DNA of 46,958 nucleotides from the NCBI GenBank assembly GCA_041570195.1, contig JBFFWQ010000038.1, forward strand, positions 1 to 46,958, read 5' to 3'. Below the pieces are notes generated by a model. That model was not told the origin of the DNA. It worked only from the letters and a program-made list of their open reading frames with translations, and did no database searches. This document shows positions 16,787-25,183 of the stretch, in pieces (position 1 is the stretch's first letter; each line of letters opens with the position of its first letter). A program made the translations under genes and the position numbers. The stretch comes from UBA11865 sp041570195. Its GTDB lineage: Bacteria > Chloroflexota > Anaerolineae > Promineifilales > Promineifilaceae.

Positions 16787-18655
16787 ATGTCTGATGTAAA
16801 GGAAATAACTGACGAATTGCGCGAACTTGACGCCATTGTCATTCGATTCGCTGGCGACTCAGGCGACGGTATGCAGTTGACCGGCACCCAATTCACCAAT
16901 ACTTCGGCCGTGCTGGGCAACGACATCAGCACCTTCCCCGATTTTCCGGCCGAGATCCGGGCCCCGGCCGGCACCCTGGCCGGTGTCAGCGGATTCCAGG
17001 TCATGTTCGCCCGGGACGATATCCTGACGCCCGGCGATGCGGCCAACGTCCTGGTAGCCATGAACCCGGCCGCCCTCAAGAAGAATGTGGTCGATATGGA
17101 TCCTGGCGGAATAATCATCGTCAATACCGATGCATTCACCAAAAGCAATTTGCGCAAGGCCGGCTACGAAGTCAGTCCGCTGGACGACGATACCTTGCAG
17201 GGATATCGCGTCCATCCGGTGCCACTGACCAGCCTGAACCGCGATGCCCTGGTGGATGTCGAGGGCCTGACCAGTAAACAAAAGGATCGCAGCCAGAATC
17301 TGTTTGCCCTGGGCATCACTTTCTGGATGTTTGACCGGCCGCTGGATACGACGTTGCAGTGGATCGAGAGGAAATTCGCCGGCCGGCCCAGCATCATCGA
17401 GGCCAATCAGAAAGCGCTGCGCATGGGCTATTACTTCGGCGAGAATACAGAGATCTTCCGCCAGCGTTTCCGCATCCGGCCGGCTTCGTTGCCGCCGGGC
17501 CTCTATCGCAAAGTTACCGGTAACGAGGCTTTGAGCCTGGGCCTAGTGACGGGGGCCAGGAAAGCCGGCAAGACGCTCTTCTACGGCAGCTATCCTATCA
17601 CACCGGCCAGCGACATATTGCACTTCCTGGCCCGGCAGCGCAACTTCGACGTGCGCACTTTCCAGGCCGAAGACGAAATCGCCGCCATGGGCTCGGTCAT
17701 CGGCGCGGCCTTTGGCGGCGCGCTGGCGGCTACCGGCACCAGCGGCCCGGGCATCGCCTTGAAGAGCGAAGCCATGAATCTGGCCATCGTGTTGGAGCTG
17801 CCGATGGTGGTCATCGACGTCCAGCGCGGTGGGCCGAGCACCGGCCTGCCCACCAAGACCGAACAGTCGGACTTGCTGCAGGTAATGTACGGTCGCAACG
17901 GCGAGAGCCCGATCCCGGTCGTGGCGCCCAGCAGCCCTTCCGACTGCTTCGACATGGCCCTGGAAGCGGTACGGCTGGCCATCCGTGGCATGACGCCGGT
18001 GGTTTACCTTTCGGAAGGTTACCTGGCCAATAGCTCGGAACCATGGCTCATACCGGATCCAGACGCAATTCCTGACTTTGAGGTCAACCATCCCGGGCCC
18101 CGAACCGGCGGTAATGGCCAGGAGCCATTCTTGCCCTTCCAACGTGATCCCGAGACATTGGCCCGGCCCTGGGCTTTGCCCGGCACGGCCGGCCTGGAAC
18201 ATCGTATGGGTGGCCTGAGCAAGGCGCCGCTCACCGGCAAAGTCTCCTACGATCCCTACGACCACGAGCAAATGGTCAAGGAACGGGCTGAGAAAGTCGC
18301 TCGCCTGGCCGAGGTCATCCCTGAGCAAGACGTCTATGGTCCGGAGTCCGGCGACCTGCTGGTGGTGTCTTTTGGCGGCACTTACGGCGCGGCTCGTTCG
18401 GCCGTGCAGGTAGTTCGGGCCCAGGGCAAGTCTGTTTCTCACGCCCATTTGCGCTATTTAAATCCATTTCCGAAGAATCTGGGCCAGGTGCTGGACCGCT
18501 TCGAGCGTATCCTGGTGCCTGAATTGAACGGCGGCCAACTGGCTTTCATATTGCAAGGTCGCTATGCGCGACCGGTGATTTCGTTTCCGAAGCTACAAGC
18601 CCGGCCGTTCCGCATCAATGAGATCGTGGCCAAGCTAAACGAGTTGCTTGACTAG
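16787..18655 (+). CDS. korA: 2-oxoacid:ferredoxin oxidoreductase, fused gamma-alpha subunit (first copy)
   Basis: The large subunit of a KorAB-type enzyme, probably 2-oxoglutarate:ferredoxin oxidoreductase, which oxidises a 2-oxoacid with CoA to acyl-CoA and CO2 and reduces ferredoxin, or the reverse. 622 residues: gamma domain about 15-190 (RFAGDSGDGMQLTG, then FPAEIRAPAGTLAG), alpha pyrimidine-binding domain from about 255 (YPITPAS at 268, AEDEIAAMG, TSGPG), domain II (QRGGPSTGLPTKTEQ) and a C-terminal swivel domain (LVVSFGGTYGAA). The order gamma-alpha is that of KorA. AGGAG is 9-10 nt before the ATG. It forms a pair with the beta gene 124 nt downstream. No four-cysteine ferredoxin domain is present, so free ferredoxin must be the acceptor. 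Confidence 0.94.
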   Translation: MSDVKEITDELRELDAIVIRFAGDSGDGMQLTGTQFTNTSAVLGNDISTFPDFPAEIRAPAGTLAGVSGFQVMFARDDILTPGDAANVLVAMNPAALKKNVVDMDPGGIIIVNTDAFTKSNLRKAGYEVSPLDDDTLQGYRVHPVPLTSLNRDALVDVEGLTSKQKDRSQNLFALGITFWMFDRPLDTTLQWIERKFAGRPSIIEANQKALRMGYYFGENTEIFRQRFRIRPASLPPGLYRKVTGNEALSLGLVTGARKAGKTLFYGSYPITPASDILHFLARQRNFDVRTFQAEDEIAAMGSVIGAAFGGALAATGTSGPGIALKSEAMNLAIVLELPMVVIDVQRGGPSTGLPTKTEQSDLLQVMYGRNGESPIPVVAPSSPSDCFDMALEAVRLAIRGMTPVVYLSEGYLANSSEPWLIPDPDAIPDFEVNHPGPRTGGNGQEPFLPFQRDPETLARPWALPGTAGLEHRMGGLSKAPLTGKVSYDPYDHEQMVKERAEKVARLAEVIPEQDVYGPESGDLLVVSFGGTYGAARSAVQVVRAQGKSVSHAHLRYLNPFPKNLGQVLDRFERILVPELNGGQLAFILQGRYARPVISFPKLQARPFRINEIVAKLNELLD

Positions 18656-18779
18656 CGCGGCACCCATTTCCCTGGAAACTTCGGGCGCAGACGCCGCCAG
18701 CGCCCAGAATTGTAGCTGCCGGGGAAATTGAACTTCTACTTTCTGGGGCATTTAACGACAAAACGAACTGGAGTGAATC

Positions 18780-19814
18780 ATGACCAGCTTACCAAAGGAA
18801 ATCGAAAGCCTGCCCGTCCAGCAGCTGACCCGCAAAGATTTTGTATCTGACCAGGAAGTGCGCTGGTGCCCGGGCTGCGGCGACTACGCCATTTTGGCCC
18901 AAATGCAGAAGGCGATGCCAGAAATGGGCGTGCCCAAGGAGAACATCGTCGTCATCTCGGGCATCGGCTGCTCGAGCCGTTTCCCATACTATATGAATAC
19001 CTACGGCATCCATAGCATTCACGGCCGGGCGCCGACGCTGGCCACCGGCCTGGCCTTGAGCAATTCCGAACTGAGCGTCTGGGTAATCACCGGCGACGGC
19101 GATGCCCTGTCAATTGGCGGCAACCATATCTTGCACGCCTGCCGCCGCAACGTGGACCTGAACATCATCCTCTTCAACAACCGTGTTTATGGCCTGACCA
19201 AAGGTCAGTATTCGCCGACCTCTGGCAAAGGCTACGTGTCGAAGTCATCGCCCATGGGCTCCATCGAGCGACCGATCGAACCGTTGGCCCTGGCCTTGAG
19301 CGCCGAAGCAAGCTTCGTGGCCCGGACAATGGACACAAACGTGGGCCACCTGGGCCAGATCCTGGCCGACGCGGCCGCTCACAAGGGCACGTCCTTCGTC
19401 GAGGTGTACCAGAACTGCATCATCTTCAACCCCAGCGAATGGGATCAGTACGGCGATCGCAAAACGCGCGCCGATCACATGCTCTTCCTGGAGCATGGCC
19501 GGCCGATGGTCTTTGGCATCAACGACGACAAGGGCATCATCCTCGATGATGACCTGGAACCGCGGATCGTTGAACTGGGCGATGGCTACGATGAGTCTGA
19601 CCTGCTGGTCCACAACGCCCACGCCGAAAACACGCACCTGGCCTATATCATGAGCCGGCTGCGCCAACCGACCGCCATGGGCGTGCTGCGTTCCGTGGAG
19701 CGCCAAACGTATAACGATGGGCTTTCAGCCCAGGTGCGCGAAGCCCAGGCCAAGAAAGGCCCTGGCGACTTGAATGCGCTGTATCGCGAATCGGATTTGT
19801 GGACTGTTGAGTAA
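18780..19814 (+). CDS. korB: 2-oxoacid:ferredoxin oxidoreductase beta subunit (first copy)
   Basis: The thiamine-diphosphate and [4Fe-4S] subunit, 344 residues. Cluster cysteines C30 and C33 (RWCPGCGDY) and C64 (GIGCSSRFPYY) are visible; a fourth lies further on (probably in YQNCIIFNP). The ThDP-binding segment is GDGDALSIGGNH (105-116) to NNRVYGLTKGQ. YYMNTYGIHSIHGRAPT is typical of 2-oxoglutarate- or 2-oxoacid-specific KorB rather than pyruvate PorB. It is the partner of the preceding korA; the 124-nt gap contains a GGGCGC/GCGCCC hairpin (18683-18705) that could lower or protect the downstream message. GGAG is 9 nt before the ATG. Confidence 0.94.
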   Translation: MTSLPKEIESLPVQQLTRKDFVSDQEVRWCPGCGDYAILAQMQKAMPEMGVPKENIVVISGIGCSSRFPYYMNTYGIHSIHGRAPTLATGLALSNSELSVWVITGDGDALSIGGNHILHACRRNVDLNIILFNNRVYGLTKGQYSPTSGKGYVSKSSPMGSIERPIEPLALALSAEASFVARTMDTNVGHLGQILADAAAHKGTSFVEVYQNCIIFNPSEWDQYGDRKTRADHMLFLEHGRPMVFGINDDKGIILDDDLEPRIVELGDGYDESDLLVHNAHAENTHLAYIMSRLRQPTAMGVLRSVERQTYNDGLSAQVREAQAKKGPGDLNALYRESDLWTVE

Positions 19815-19917
19815 TGTTGTTGTCCGATTCATCCTGATCAATCCGACTGACCACTGTAAAACGATGCACATCCTTCTGGTAGCCAGGCCGTAGCTAGGGT
19901 ATCCGAGGACAGGACGG

Positions 19918-21690
19918 ATGGTTAACGATTTTTCCATCGCCGTGGGCACAGTCAATGGCACCGGCAGCCAGACGGCTAACCTGGCCCTGCTGCGGGCCAT
20001 CTTCAAGATGGGCGTACCGGTCAGCGGCAAGAACGTTTTCCCCTCCAATATCCAGGGCCAGCCGACCTGGTTCTACATCCGTCTGAGCCGCGAGGGTTTT
20101 GAAGCCCGCAAGCAATCATCAGAGGTGCTGGTCGCCTTCAACCAGGTCACGGCCAGCGCCGACATGGCTGCTTTGTCAGAGGGTGGATTGTGCCTGTACC
20201 CGGAGGAATGGCGCGGCCAAGCCTTGCGCGACGATGTGTACAACCACGCGCTGCCCGTCCAACGGTTCCTGCGCGAGGCGGGTATCACGGGCAAGATCAA
20301 GGATTATGTGGCCAACATGGTTTACCTGGGCGCCCTGGCCCAGTTACTGGATGTGCCGACGGCCCCTGTCGAGGAGGCCTTGGCTTTTCATTTCGGCCAG
20401 CGCCAGGCGCTGGTCGAGCAGAATATGGGCGTCGTCCTGGCCGCCTATCACTGGGCGGCCGAGAACATCGAAAAGAAGGACCCCTTCCGGGTAGAGGCGA
20501 TGGATCAGACAGCCGGCAAGATCTTGATCACCGGCAATGAAGCGGCCGCCCTGGGCGCGGTGTTTGGCGGCGTGGGTCTGGCTTCCTGGTATCCCATCAC
20601 CCCCTCGACCAGCCTGATCGACGCGCTGAACGATTTTCTGCCCCGGTTGCGACGCGACCCGGAGACGGGCCAGGCTTCCTATGCAGTCATCCAGGCCGAA
20701 GATGAATTGGCCGCGGCCGGCATGGTCATGGGCGCCGGCTGGGCCGGCGTGCGGGCCATGACCGCCACCTCTGGCCCGGGCATCTCGTTGATGGGCGAAT
20801 TCGTCAGCCTGGGTTACTTCGCCGAAATTCCATCGGTCATCTGGGACGTGCAACGGGTGGGGCCGAGTACCGGTCTGCCGACCCGCACCTCTCAGGGAGA
20901 CGTTCTCTTCGCCTATTACCTGGGCCATGGCGATACCAAGAACGTGCTGCTGTTTCCGGCGACGGCCGCCGAATGTTTTGAGTTTGGCTATATGGCTTTT
21001 GACCTGGCCGAGGAGCTGCAGACGCCGGTCTTCGTCATGAGCGACCTGGACCTGGGCATGAATACCTGGATGAGCGAGCCTTTTGATTATCCGGCCGAGC
21101 CGTTGAAACGAGGCAAGGTGCTGACCGCCGAACAGGTGGCCGAGCTGGGCTTCGCCCGCTACCTGGATATTGACGGCGACGGCATTCCGTATCGCACCAT
21201 ACCAGGCAATGAAAATCCCGACGCCAGTTACTTCAATCGCGGCACCGGGCACAACGCCTACGCGGTGTACAGCGAGAAGCCGGAAGATTGGCAGGAGAAT
21301 ATGGCCCGCCTGAACCACAAATTCGATACGGCCCGGGAATGCGTACCTGGACCATTGGCTGAGACGGTTGGTGGTGCCCGCATTGGGGTGATCGCCTACG
21401 GCTCTACATTGCCGGCCGTGGTTGAGGGACGATCCAGGCTGGCCCGTCACGGGATAAACGTCAGTTTCTTGCGACTACGGGCCTTGCCCATCAATGATGC
21501 CGTCCGGGAATTTGTGGCTGCCCATGAGCGCTGTTATGTCGTCGAAATGAATCGCGATGGGCAGATGCACCAGATATTGAGCGCCGAAATGCCGGAACTG
21601 GCTACGCGCCTGGTCTCCCTGGCCCATATGGACAGCATGCCGCTGACGGCGGAGTGGATTGAGAAGAAGCTGCTAACTGTGAGCTTATAG
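19918..21690 (+). CDS. 2-oxoacid:acceptor oxidoreductase, fused gamma-alpha subunit (second copy)
   Basis: A diverged paralogue of the upstream korA, 590 residues. The gamma domain (about 5-185) begins FSIAVGTVNGTGSQTAN in place of FAGDSGDGMQLTG, and continues VSGKNVFPSNIQGQPTW. The alpha domain shows SWYPITPSTS (Y225), QAEDELAAAG, TSGPGISLMG and VQRVGPSTGLPTRTSQ. The C-terminal domain has VIAYGSTLPAV. The altered N-terminal glycine motif and the missing EIRAPAG segment suggest a different 2-oxoacid or acceptor from copy one. FPSNIQG is typical of the subgroup found next to KorB-like partners in Chloroflexota and Actinobacteria. It is followed 100 nt later by its own beta gene. GAGGACAGGA precedes the ATG. 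Confidence 0.9.
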   Translation: MVNDFSIAVGTVNGTGSQTANLALLRAIFKMGVPVSGKNVFPSNIQGQPTWFYIRLSREGFEARKQSSEVLVAFNQVTASADMAALSEGGLCLYPEEWRGQALRDDVYNHALPVQRFLREAGITGKIKDYVANMVYLGALAQLLDVPTAPVEEALAFHFGQRQALVEQNMGVVLAAYHWAAENIEKKDPFRVEAMDQTAGKILITGNEAAALGAVFGGVGLASWYPITPSTSLIDALNDFLPRLRRDPETGQASYAVIQAEDELAAAGMVMGAGWAGVRAMTATSGPGISLMGEFVSLGYFAEIPSVIWDVQRVGPSTGLPTRTSQGDVLFAYYLGHGDTKNVLLFPATAAECFEFGYMAFDLAEELQTPVFVMSDLDLGMNTWMSEPFDYPAEPLKRGKVLTAEQVAELGFARYLDIDGDGIPYRTIPGNENPDASYFNRGTGHNAYAVYSEKPEDWQENMARLNHKFDTARECVPGPLAETVGGARIGVIAYGSTLPAVVEGRSRLARHGINVSFLRLRALPINDAVREFVAAHERCYVVEMNRDGQMHQILSAEMPELATRLVSLAHMDSMPLTAEWIEKKLLTVSL

Positions 21691-21789
21691 CTGTTAGCAG
21701 TGAGCGATGAGCGGCTAGACATCGGCGATGAGCGATTGCCATGAGCGGCAGCCCGACCCCCAGCCCAACCCCCAGTTACGGAGTTTCCT

Positions 21790-22842
21790 ATGACCGCACG
21801 ATCACCGAGACGTGAAAACGCCATTGGCCTGACCCGGGCCGACTACCGAGGTCTGCCGACGACGCTGTGCCAGGGCTGCGGCCACAACTCGATCTCGAGC
21901 CAGATCATCGCCGTGGTGCATGAGCTGAACATCCGGCCGCAGGAAATCTTGCGCCTGAGCGGCATCGGCTGCTCTAGCAAATCGCCGGCTTACTTCTTGG
22001 GCCAGAGCCATGGCTTCAACTCGCTGCATGGCCGCATGCCGGCCGTGGGCACCGGCGCCTTGATAAGCAACCACAAGTTGCTGGCCATCGGCGTCAGCGG
22101 GGATGGCGATACGGCCAGCATCGGCATGGGCCAGTTCAAACATCTCATGCGCCGTAACGTGCGCCTGGTCTATATTGTCGAGAATAACGGCGTTTACGGC
22201 CTGACCAAGGGCCAATTCTCTGCCACGGCCGACGAGGGCCAGGAGCTCAAATATGCCGGCCGCAACCCCTTCCCACCCGAAGATCTGTGTCTGGAAGCCA
22301 TCATCGCCGGCTGCGGCTTCGTTGCCCGGGCCTTCAGCGGCGACCCGCAACAGGTCCGTGAACTGCTCAAGGCAGCGCTTAGTCACCGGGGCACGGCCAT
22401 GCTGGACATCATCAGCCCCTGCGTGACCTTCAACAATCGCGATACGGCTACCAAGAGCTACGGTTGGGGCAAGGACCACGCTGAACGGCTGCACGATCTC
22501 GACTACGTGCCGCGCGACTTCGTTCCTCGTTTGGACGAGATCATGCTCAAAGACTTCGAACCTGGCCAACAGCGGTTGGTCGAGCTGCACGATGGTTCGT
22601 TCATCCGCCTGAACAAATTAGATGAGGAATTCGATCCCACCGATCGCCTGGATGCGTTGCGTCGTCTGGAAATCGCCCGGCAGCAGAACGAGTTCATCAC
22701 CGGGCTGATCTACTTCAACCCCGACCGGCCGTCCCTGGCCGAGGTCAGCGATTTGGGCGACACACCGCTGTCGGAGTTGCCGGAAGAGAAGCTTCGGCCG
22801 TCACGAGAAGCCCTGGCGGCGTTGATGCGGGAGATGCAGTAG
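21790..22842 (+). CDS. 2-oxoacid:acceptor oxidoreductase beta subunit (second copy)
   Basis: A paralogue of the upstream korB, 350 residues. Cluster cysteines C27 and C30 (LCQGCGHNS) and C61 (GIGCSSKSPAY), with a later one in ISPCVTF. ThDP segment GDGDTASIGMGQ (104-115) to ENNGVYGLTKGQ. It differs from the first copy by having FLGQSHGFNSLHGR in place of MNTYGIHSIHGR and a longer C-terminal tail (about 290-350). Four genes in the order alpha-beta-alpha-beta with short gaps make a single operon plausible, though each gap is about 100 nt. GGAG is 6 nt before the ATG. Confidence 0.92.
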   Translation: MTARSPRRENAIGLTRADYRGLPTTLCQGCGHNSISSQIIAVVHELNIRPQEILRLSGIGCSSKSPAYFLGQSHGFNSLHGRMPAVGTGALISNHKLLAIGVSGDGDTASIGMGQFKHLMRRNVRLVYIVENNGVYGLTKGQFSATADEGQELKYAGRNPFPPEDLCLEAIIAGCGFVARAFSGDPQQVRELLKAALSHRGTAMLDIISPCVTFNNRDTATKSYGWGKDHAERLHDLDYVPRDFVPRLDEIMLKDFEPGQQRLVELHDGSFIRLNKLDEEFDPTDRLDALRRLEIARQQNEFITGLIYFNPDRPSLAEVSDLGDTPLSELPEEKLRPSREALAALMREMQ

Positions 22843-23122
22843 GGAAGGGTGATTAGGAGAAGCGGGGAACTGAAGGCAATAGCATGGACTCGCGTGACGT
22901 TATGTCAACTTTTTTCTAGCCCTTCGCTCTACCGATATCTCTCATTATGTAAACCCGCTTTATGAGTTTGCTTCATTATCAGCCGGCGAATTCATTCGCG
23001 GGCGTTCATTCGCAAGCGTTGACGCATGGCGGCCGGCTGACTTCTGGCCACTGACCACCGGCCTTTCACCACTTCTGCGTAATCGTCATTACAGAAGTAA
23101 ACCAAGCCTGAATGTATTCTAT
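22843..23122. repeat. Intergenic region with inverted copies of the TTGACATAA motif pair
   Basis: On the minus strand TTTACATAAT (22953-22944) and TTGACATAAC (22908-22899) occur in the same order as at 11547 and 11597, 45 bp apart. CGGGTTT precedes the first. At 23025-23065 there is a degenerate CTGRCCAC repeat. The segment ends at the Rex-like operator of the next gene. No coding sequence was seen. Confidence 0.5.
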
Positions 23123-23140
23123 TTGTGAAAGATTTCACTA
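23115..23140 (+). promoter_or_regulatory. Rex-type operator overlapping the ndh promoter
   Basis: TTGTGAAAGATTTCACTA at 23123-23140 matches the Rex consensus TTGTGAANNNNTTCACAA in 13 of 14 defined positions. A -10-like TATTCT (23115-23120) sits directly before it, so a bound repressor would cover the start site. Rex is the NADH/NAD+-sensing repressor that often controls NADH dehydrogenases. A rex gene is not in this window. Confidence 0.72.
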
Positions 23141-23168
23141 ATGAAATTGAATCAGGCAGGTGTTGACG

Positions 23169-24542
23169 ATGAAGGGTAATGGGCAACGAGACAGCAGGCA
23201 TCACGTAGTCATTATCGGCGGTGGCTTTGGTGGGCTGTATGCGGCCAAGGCTTTGAGCGGGACGGCCGCGCGGGTGACTTTGATTGACAAGCGCAATTTC
23301 CACCTGTTCCAGCCGCTGCTGTATCAGGTGGCGACCGGTGGCCTGTCGCCCGGCGACATCGCCTCACCGCTGCGGGCGACGCTGGGGAAAGCGCCGAACG
23401 TCCAGGTGCTGAAGGCTGAGGTGGTCGATATTTACCCCGAAAGGAAGCTGGTGTTCTTGCGTGACGGGCTGCTGAGTTATGATAGCCTGATCGTGGCTAC
23501 CGGCGCCCAATACCATTACTTCGACCGGCCGGAATGGGCCGAAGTTGCGCCGTCGCTCAAGACCGTGGAAGATGCTTTGGAGATACGGCGGCGGGTGTTG
23601 CTGGCTTTCGAGGCCGCCGAACGGGAATCCGATCCGGCCAGGCGACAGGCGTGGCTGAATTTCGTCATCGTCGGCGGCGGACCGACCGGGGTCGAGTTGG
23701 CCGGCGCGCTGGGCGAACTGGCCCACGGCACCTTGAGCGGCGAATTCAAGAATGTCGATCCGGCCCAGGCCCAGGTCATCTTGCTGGAGGCCGGCGATAC
23801 TATTCTGGCTACCTATCCGGCCGAGCTGGCCCGGAAGGCGCAACGATCGTTGGAGAAGCTGGGCGTGACGGTTCGGGTTGGGATGCGCCTGGTCGACATC
23901 GCCGGTACAAAGGTTGCTTTGCGAGACCTGGAGTCTGGCCGGGACGAGCTCCTGGCCAGCCACACGGTGCTGTGGGCGGCCGGCGTGCGGGCTTCGGGTT
24001 TGGGCCAGGCCCTGGCCGAGCGGGCCGGCGCCCAGACCGACCATATCGGCCGGGTGGTGGTCGAGCCGGACTTGACCATCGCCGGCCAGCCAGACATCTT
24101 CGTCATCGGCGACATGGCGCACTTCGAAGACGAAGGCGGCCGGCCGCTGCCCGGCGTGGCCCAGGTGGCCATGCAACAGGGCCAGTATGCGGCCGGACTG
24201 ATACTGGATCGTTTGCGCGAGGCTGCGCGGCCACCATTCCGCTACAGGGACAAGGGTAACCTGGCGGTGATCGGCCGCAATGCGGCCGTGGCCGATCTGG
24301 GTTTCGCTCGCTTCAGTGGATTTTTGGCCTGGTTAATCTGGGTCTTCATCCACATCGGCTACCTGATTGGCTTTGACAACAAGCTGCTGGTGCTGACCCA
24401 ATGGGCCTGGAACTACTTCACTCGCAAGCGCGGCGCGCGGCTCATAACCGGCGCGGATCCGTTTCCATTGGTTGAGCCGATCATCGATGACGAGAGTGCT
24501 TTCCTGGTGCATGTGCCAGCGCAGCCGACTCTGTCTTCCTAG
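23169..24542 (+). CDS. ndh: Type II NADH:quinone oxidoreductase (NDH-2)
   Basis: A membrane-associated, non-proton-pumping flavoprotein that passes electrons from NADH to quinone; 457 residues. FAD-binding GGGFGGLYAA (17-26), quinone-site region FHLFQPLLYQVATGGL, NADH-binding VGGGPTGVELAG (about 168-179), FAD motif FVIGDMAHF, and the family AQVAMQQG segment. The C-terminal amphipathic, Trp-rich stretch (FSGFLAWLIWVFIHIGYLIG) is the usual membrane anchor. The ATG at 23169 has AGG 8 nt upstream; an in-frame GTG at 23160 is less likely. The Rex-like operator 30 nt upstream suggests induction when NADH accumulates. Confidence 0.95.
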   Translation: MKGNGQRDSRHHVVIIGGGFGGLYAAKALSGTAARVTLIDKRNFHLFQPLLYQVATGGLSPGDIASPLRATLGKAPNVQVLKAEVVDIYPERKLVFLRDGLLSYDSLIVATGAQYHYFDRPEWAEVAPSLKTVEDALEIRRRVLLAFEAAERESDPARRQAWLNFVIVGGGPTGVELAGALGELAHGTLSGEFKNVDPAQAQVILLEAGDTILATYPAELARKAQRSLEKLGVTVRVGMRLVDIAGTKVALRDLESGRDELLASHTVLWAAGVRASGLGQALAERAGAQTDHIGRVVVEPDLTIAGQPDIFVIGDMAHFEDEGGRPLPGVAQVAMQQGQYAAGLILDRLREAARPPFRYRDKGNLAVIGRNAAVADLGFARFSGFLAWLIWVFIHIGYLIGFDNKLLVLTQWAWNYFTRKRGARLITGADPFPLVEPIIDDESAFLVHVPAQPTLSS

Positions 24543-24577
24543 TCCGCCGAACGCACATCGAGAATCGAGCTTCTCTT

Positions 24578-24603
24578 TTGACAGCCCGCTATCGTGTTAT
24601 AAT
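24578..24603 (+). promoter_or_regulatory. Extended -10 promoter for the hypothetical gene at 24678
   Basis: TGTTATAAT: a perfect TATAAT (24598-24603) with TG one base before it, i.e. an extended -10. TTGACA lies at 24578-24583 but the 14-bp spacer is short. A weak GAGAA/TTCTC hairpin with TTTT (24560-24579) just upstream may end the ndh message. Confidence 0.55.
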
Positions 24604-24677
24604 GAGGCCAGGCAATCAGTGCGCGGCTGCTTGGGCTGCGGCTGATCGAACCGTTGTCTGCTGATAGAGGTCGTTAC

Positions 24678-25097
24678 ATGGCACGGAAGCGATGGCAATT
24701 CGATCCGAACTCTGGGGGAGTAAAGATTCCTGAGCACAAAAGAGGTGAAGTGAAGCGACGCCTCGAGAAATACGCGGCCGAAAACTACGCCGGCCGCTAC
24801 ACACGGCTGGACATACGGTTTCGAGGTAAATTCTGCTACGTCGATGCTTATACGGAGCCGTTCGTGGCCGAAGGATGGCCGCCGGACGACCGCCCAGAAA
24901 CGCGGGAGCAAATGGTGGAGCGTCTACGGAACACACCCGTTCACCTGTGCCGGCTGCGCTACTTTGGCGGCGATGAGTGGGGCTTCGCTTTCTTCACCTA
25001 TAGCAACGAGAAGTATACGTTTTCGGTCTTCCCTGACGGACGCTTCACGGGTATTCCTGAAGATGCGTTTGAGGCGTCGGCCGTTTATCTGGAGTGA
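24678..25097 (+). CDS. Conserved-looking hypothetical protein
   Basis: A 139-residue soluble protein I do not recognise. It starts MARKRWQFDP, has a basic helical segment (about 17-32; HKRGEVKRRLEKYAAEN) and then beta-rich sequence with aromatic residues (LDIRFRGKFCYVDAYTEP, CRLRYFGGDEWGFAFFTYS). The pattern suggests a compact alpha/beta domain. ATG 24678 is preferred to the TTG at 24654: GAGG lies 8 nt before it and the promoter above gives a leader of about 70 nt. It is followed by a convergent DinB gene. Confidence 0.65.
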   Translation: MARKRWQFDPNSGGVKIPEHKRGEVKRRLEKYAAENYAGRYTRLDIRFRGKFCYVDAYTEPFVAEGWPPDDRPETREQMVERLRNTPVHLCRLRYFGGDEWGFAFFTYSNEKYTFSVFPDGRFTGIPEDAFEASAVYLE

Positions 25098-25183
25098 AGA
25101 TTGGCGTGCGGGTTTGGCCATCGCGACGCCGGATGAAGCAGTTAACGAATAGAAGGCCGTCGACCGCCGAGGCTTGTTGGCTT

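Noticed and set aside
17543..18448. 301-codon minus-strand frame
   Set aside because: Shadow of korA; no recognisable domain.
20344..21450. 368-codon minus-strand frame
   Set aside because: Shadow of the second korA; composition typical of antisense frames in this GC-rich DNA.
23010..23065. Possible CRISPR-like repeat
   Set aside because: The units are short, degenerate and without regular spacers; they belong to the CTG/CAG intergenic strings.
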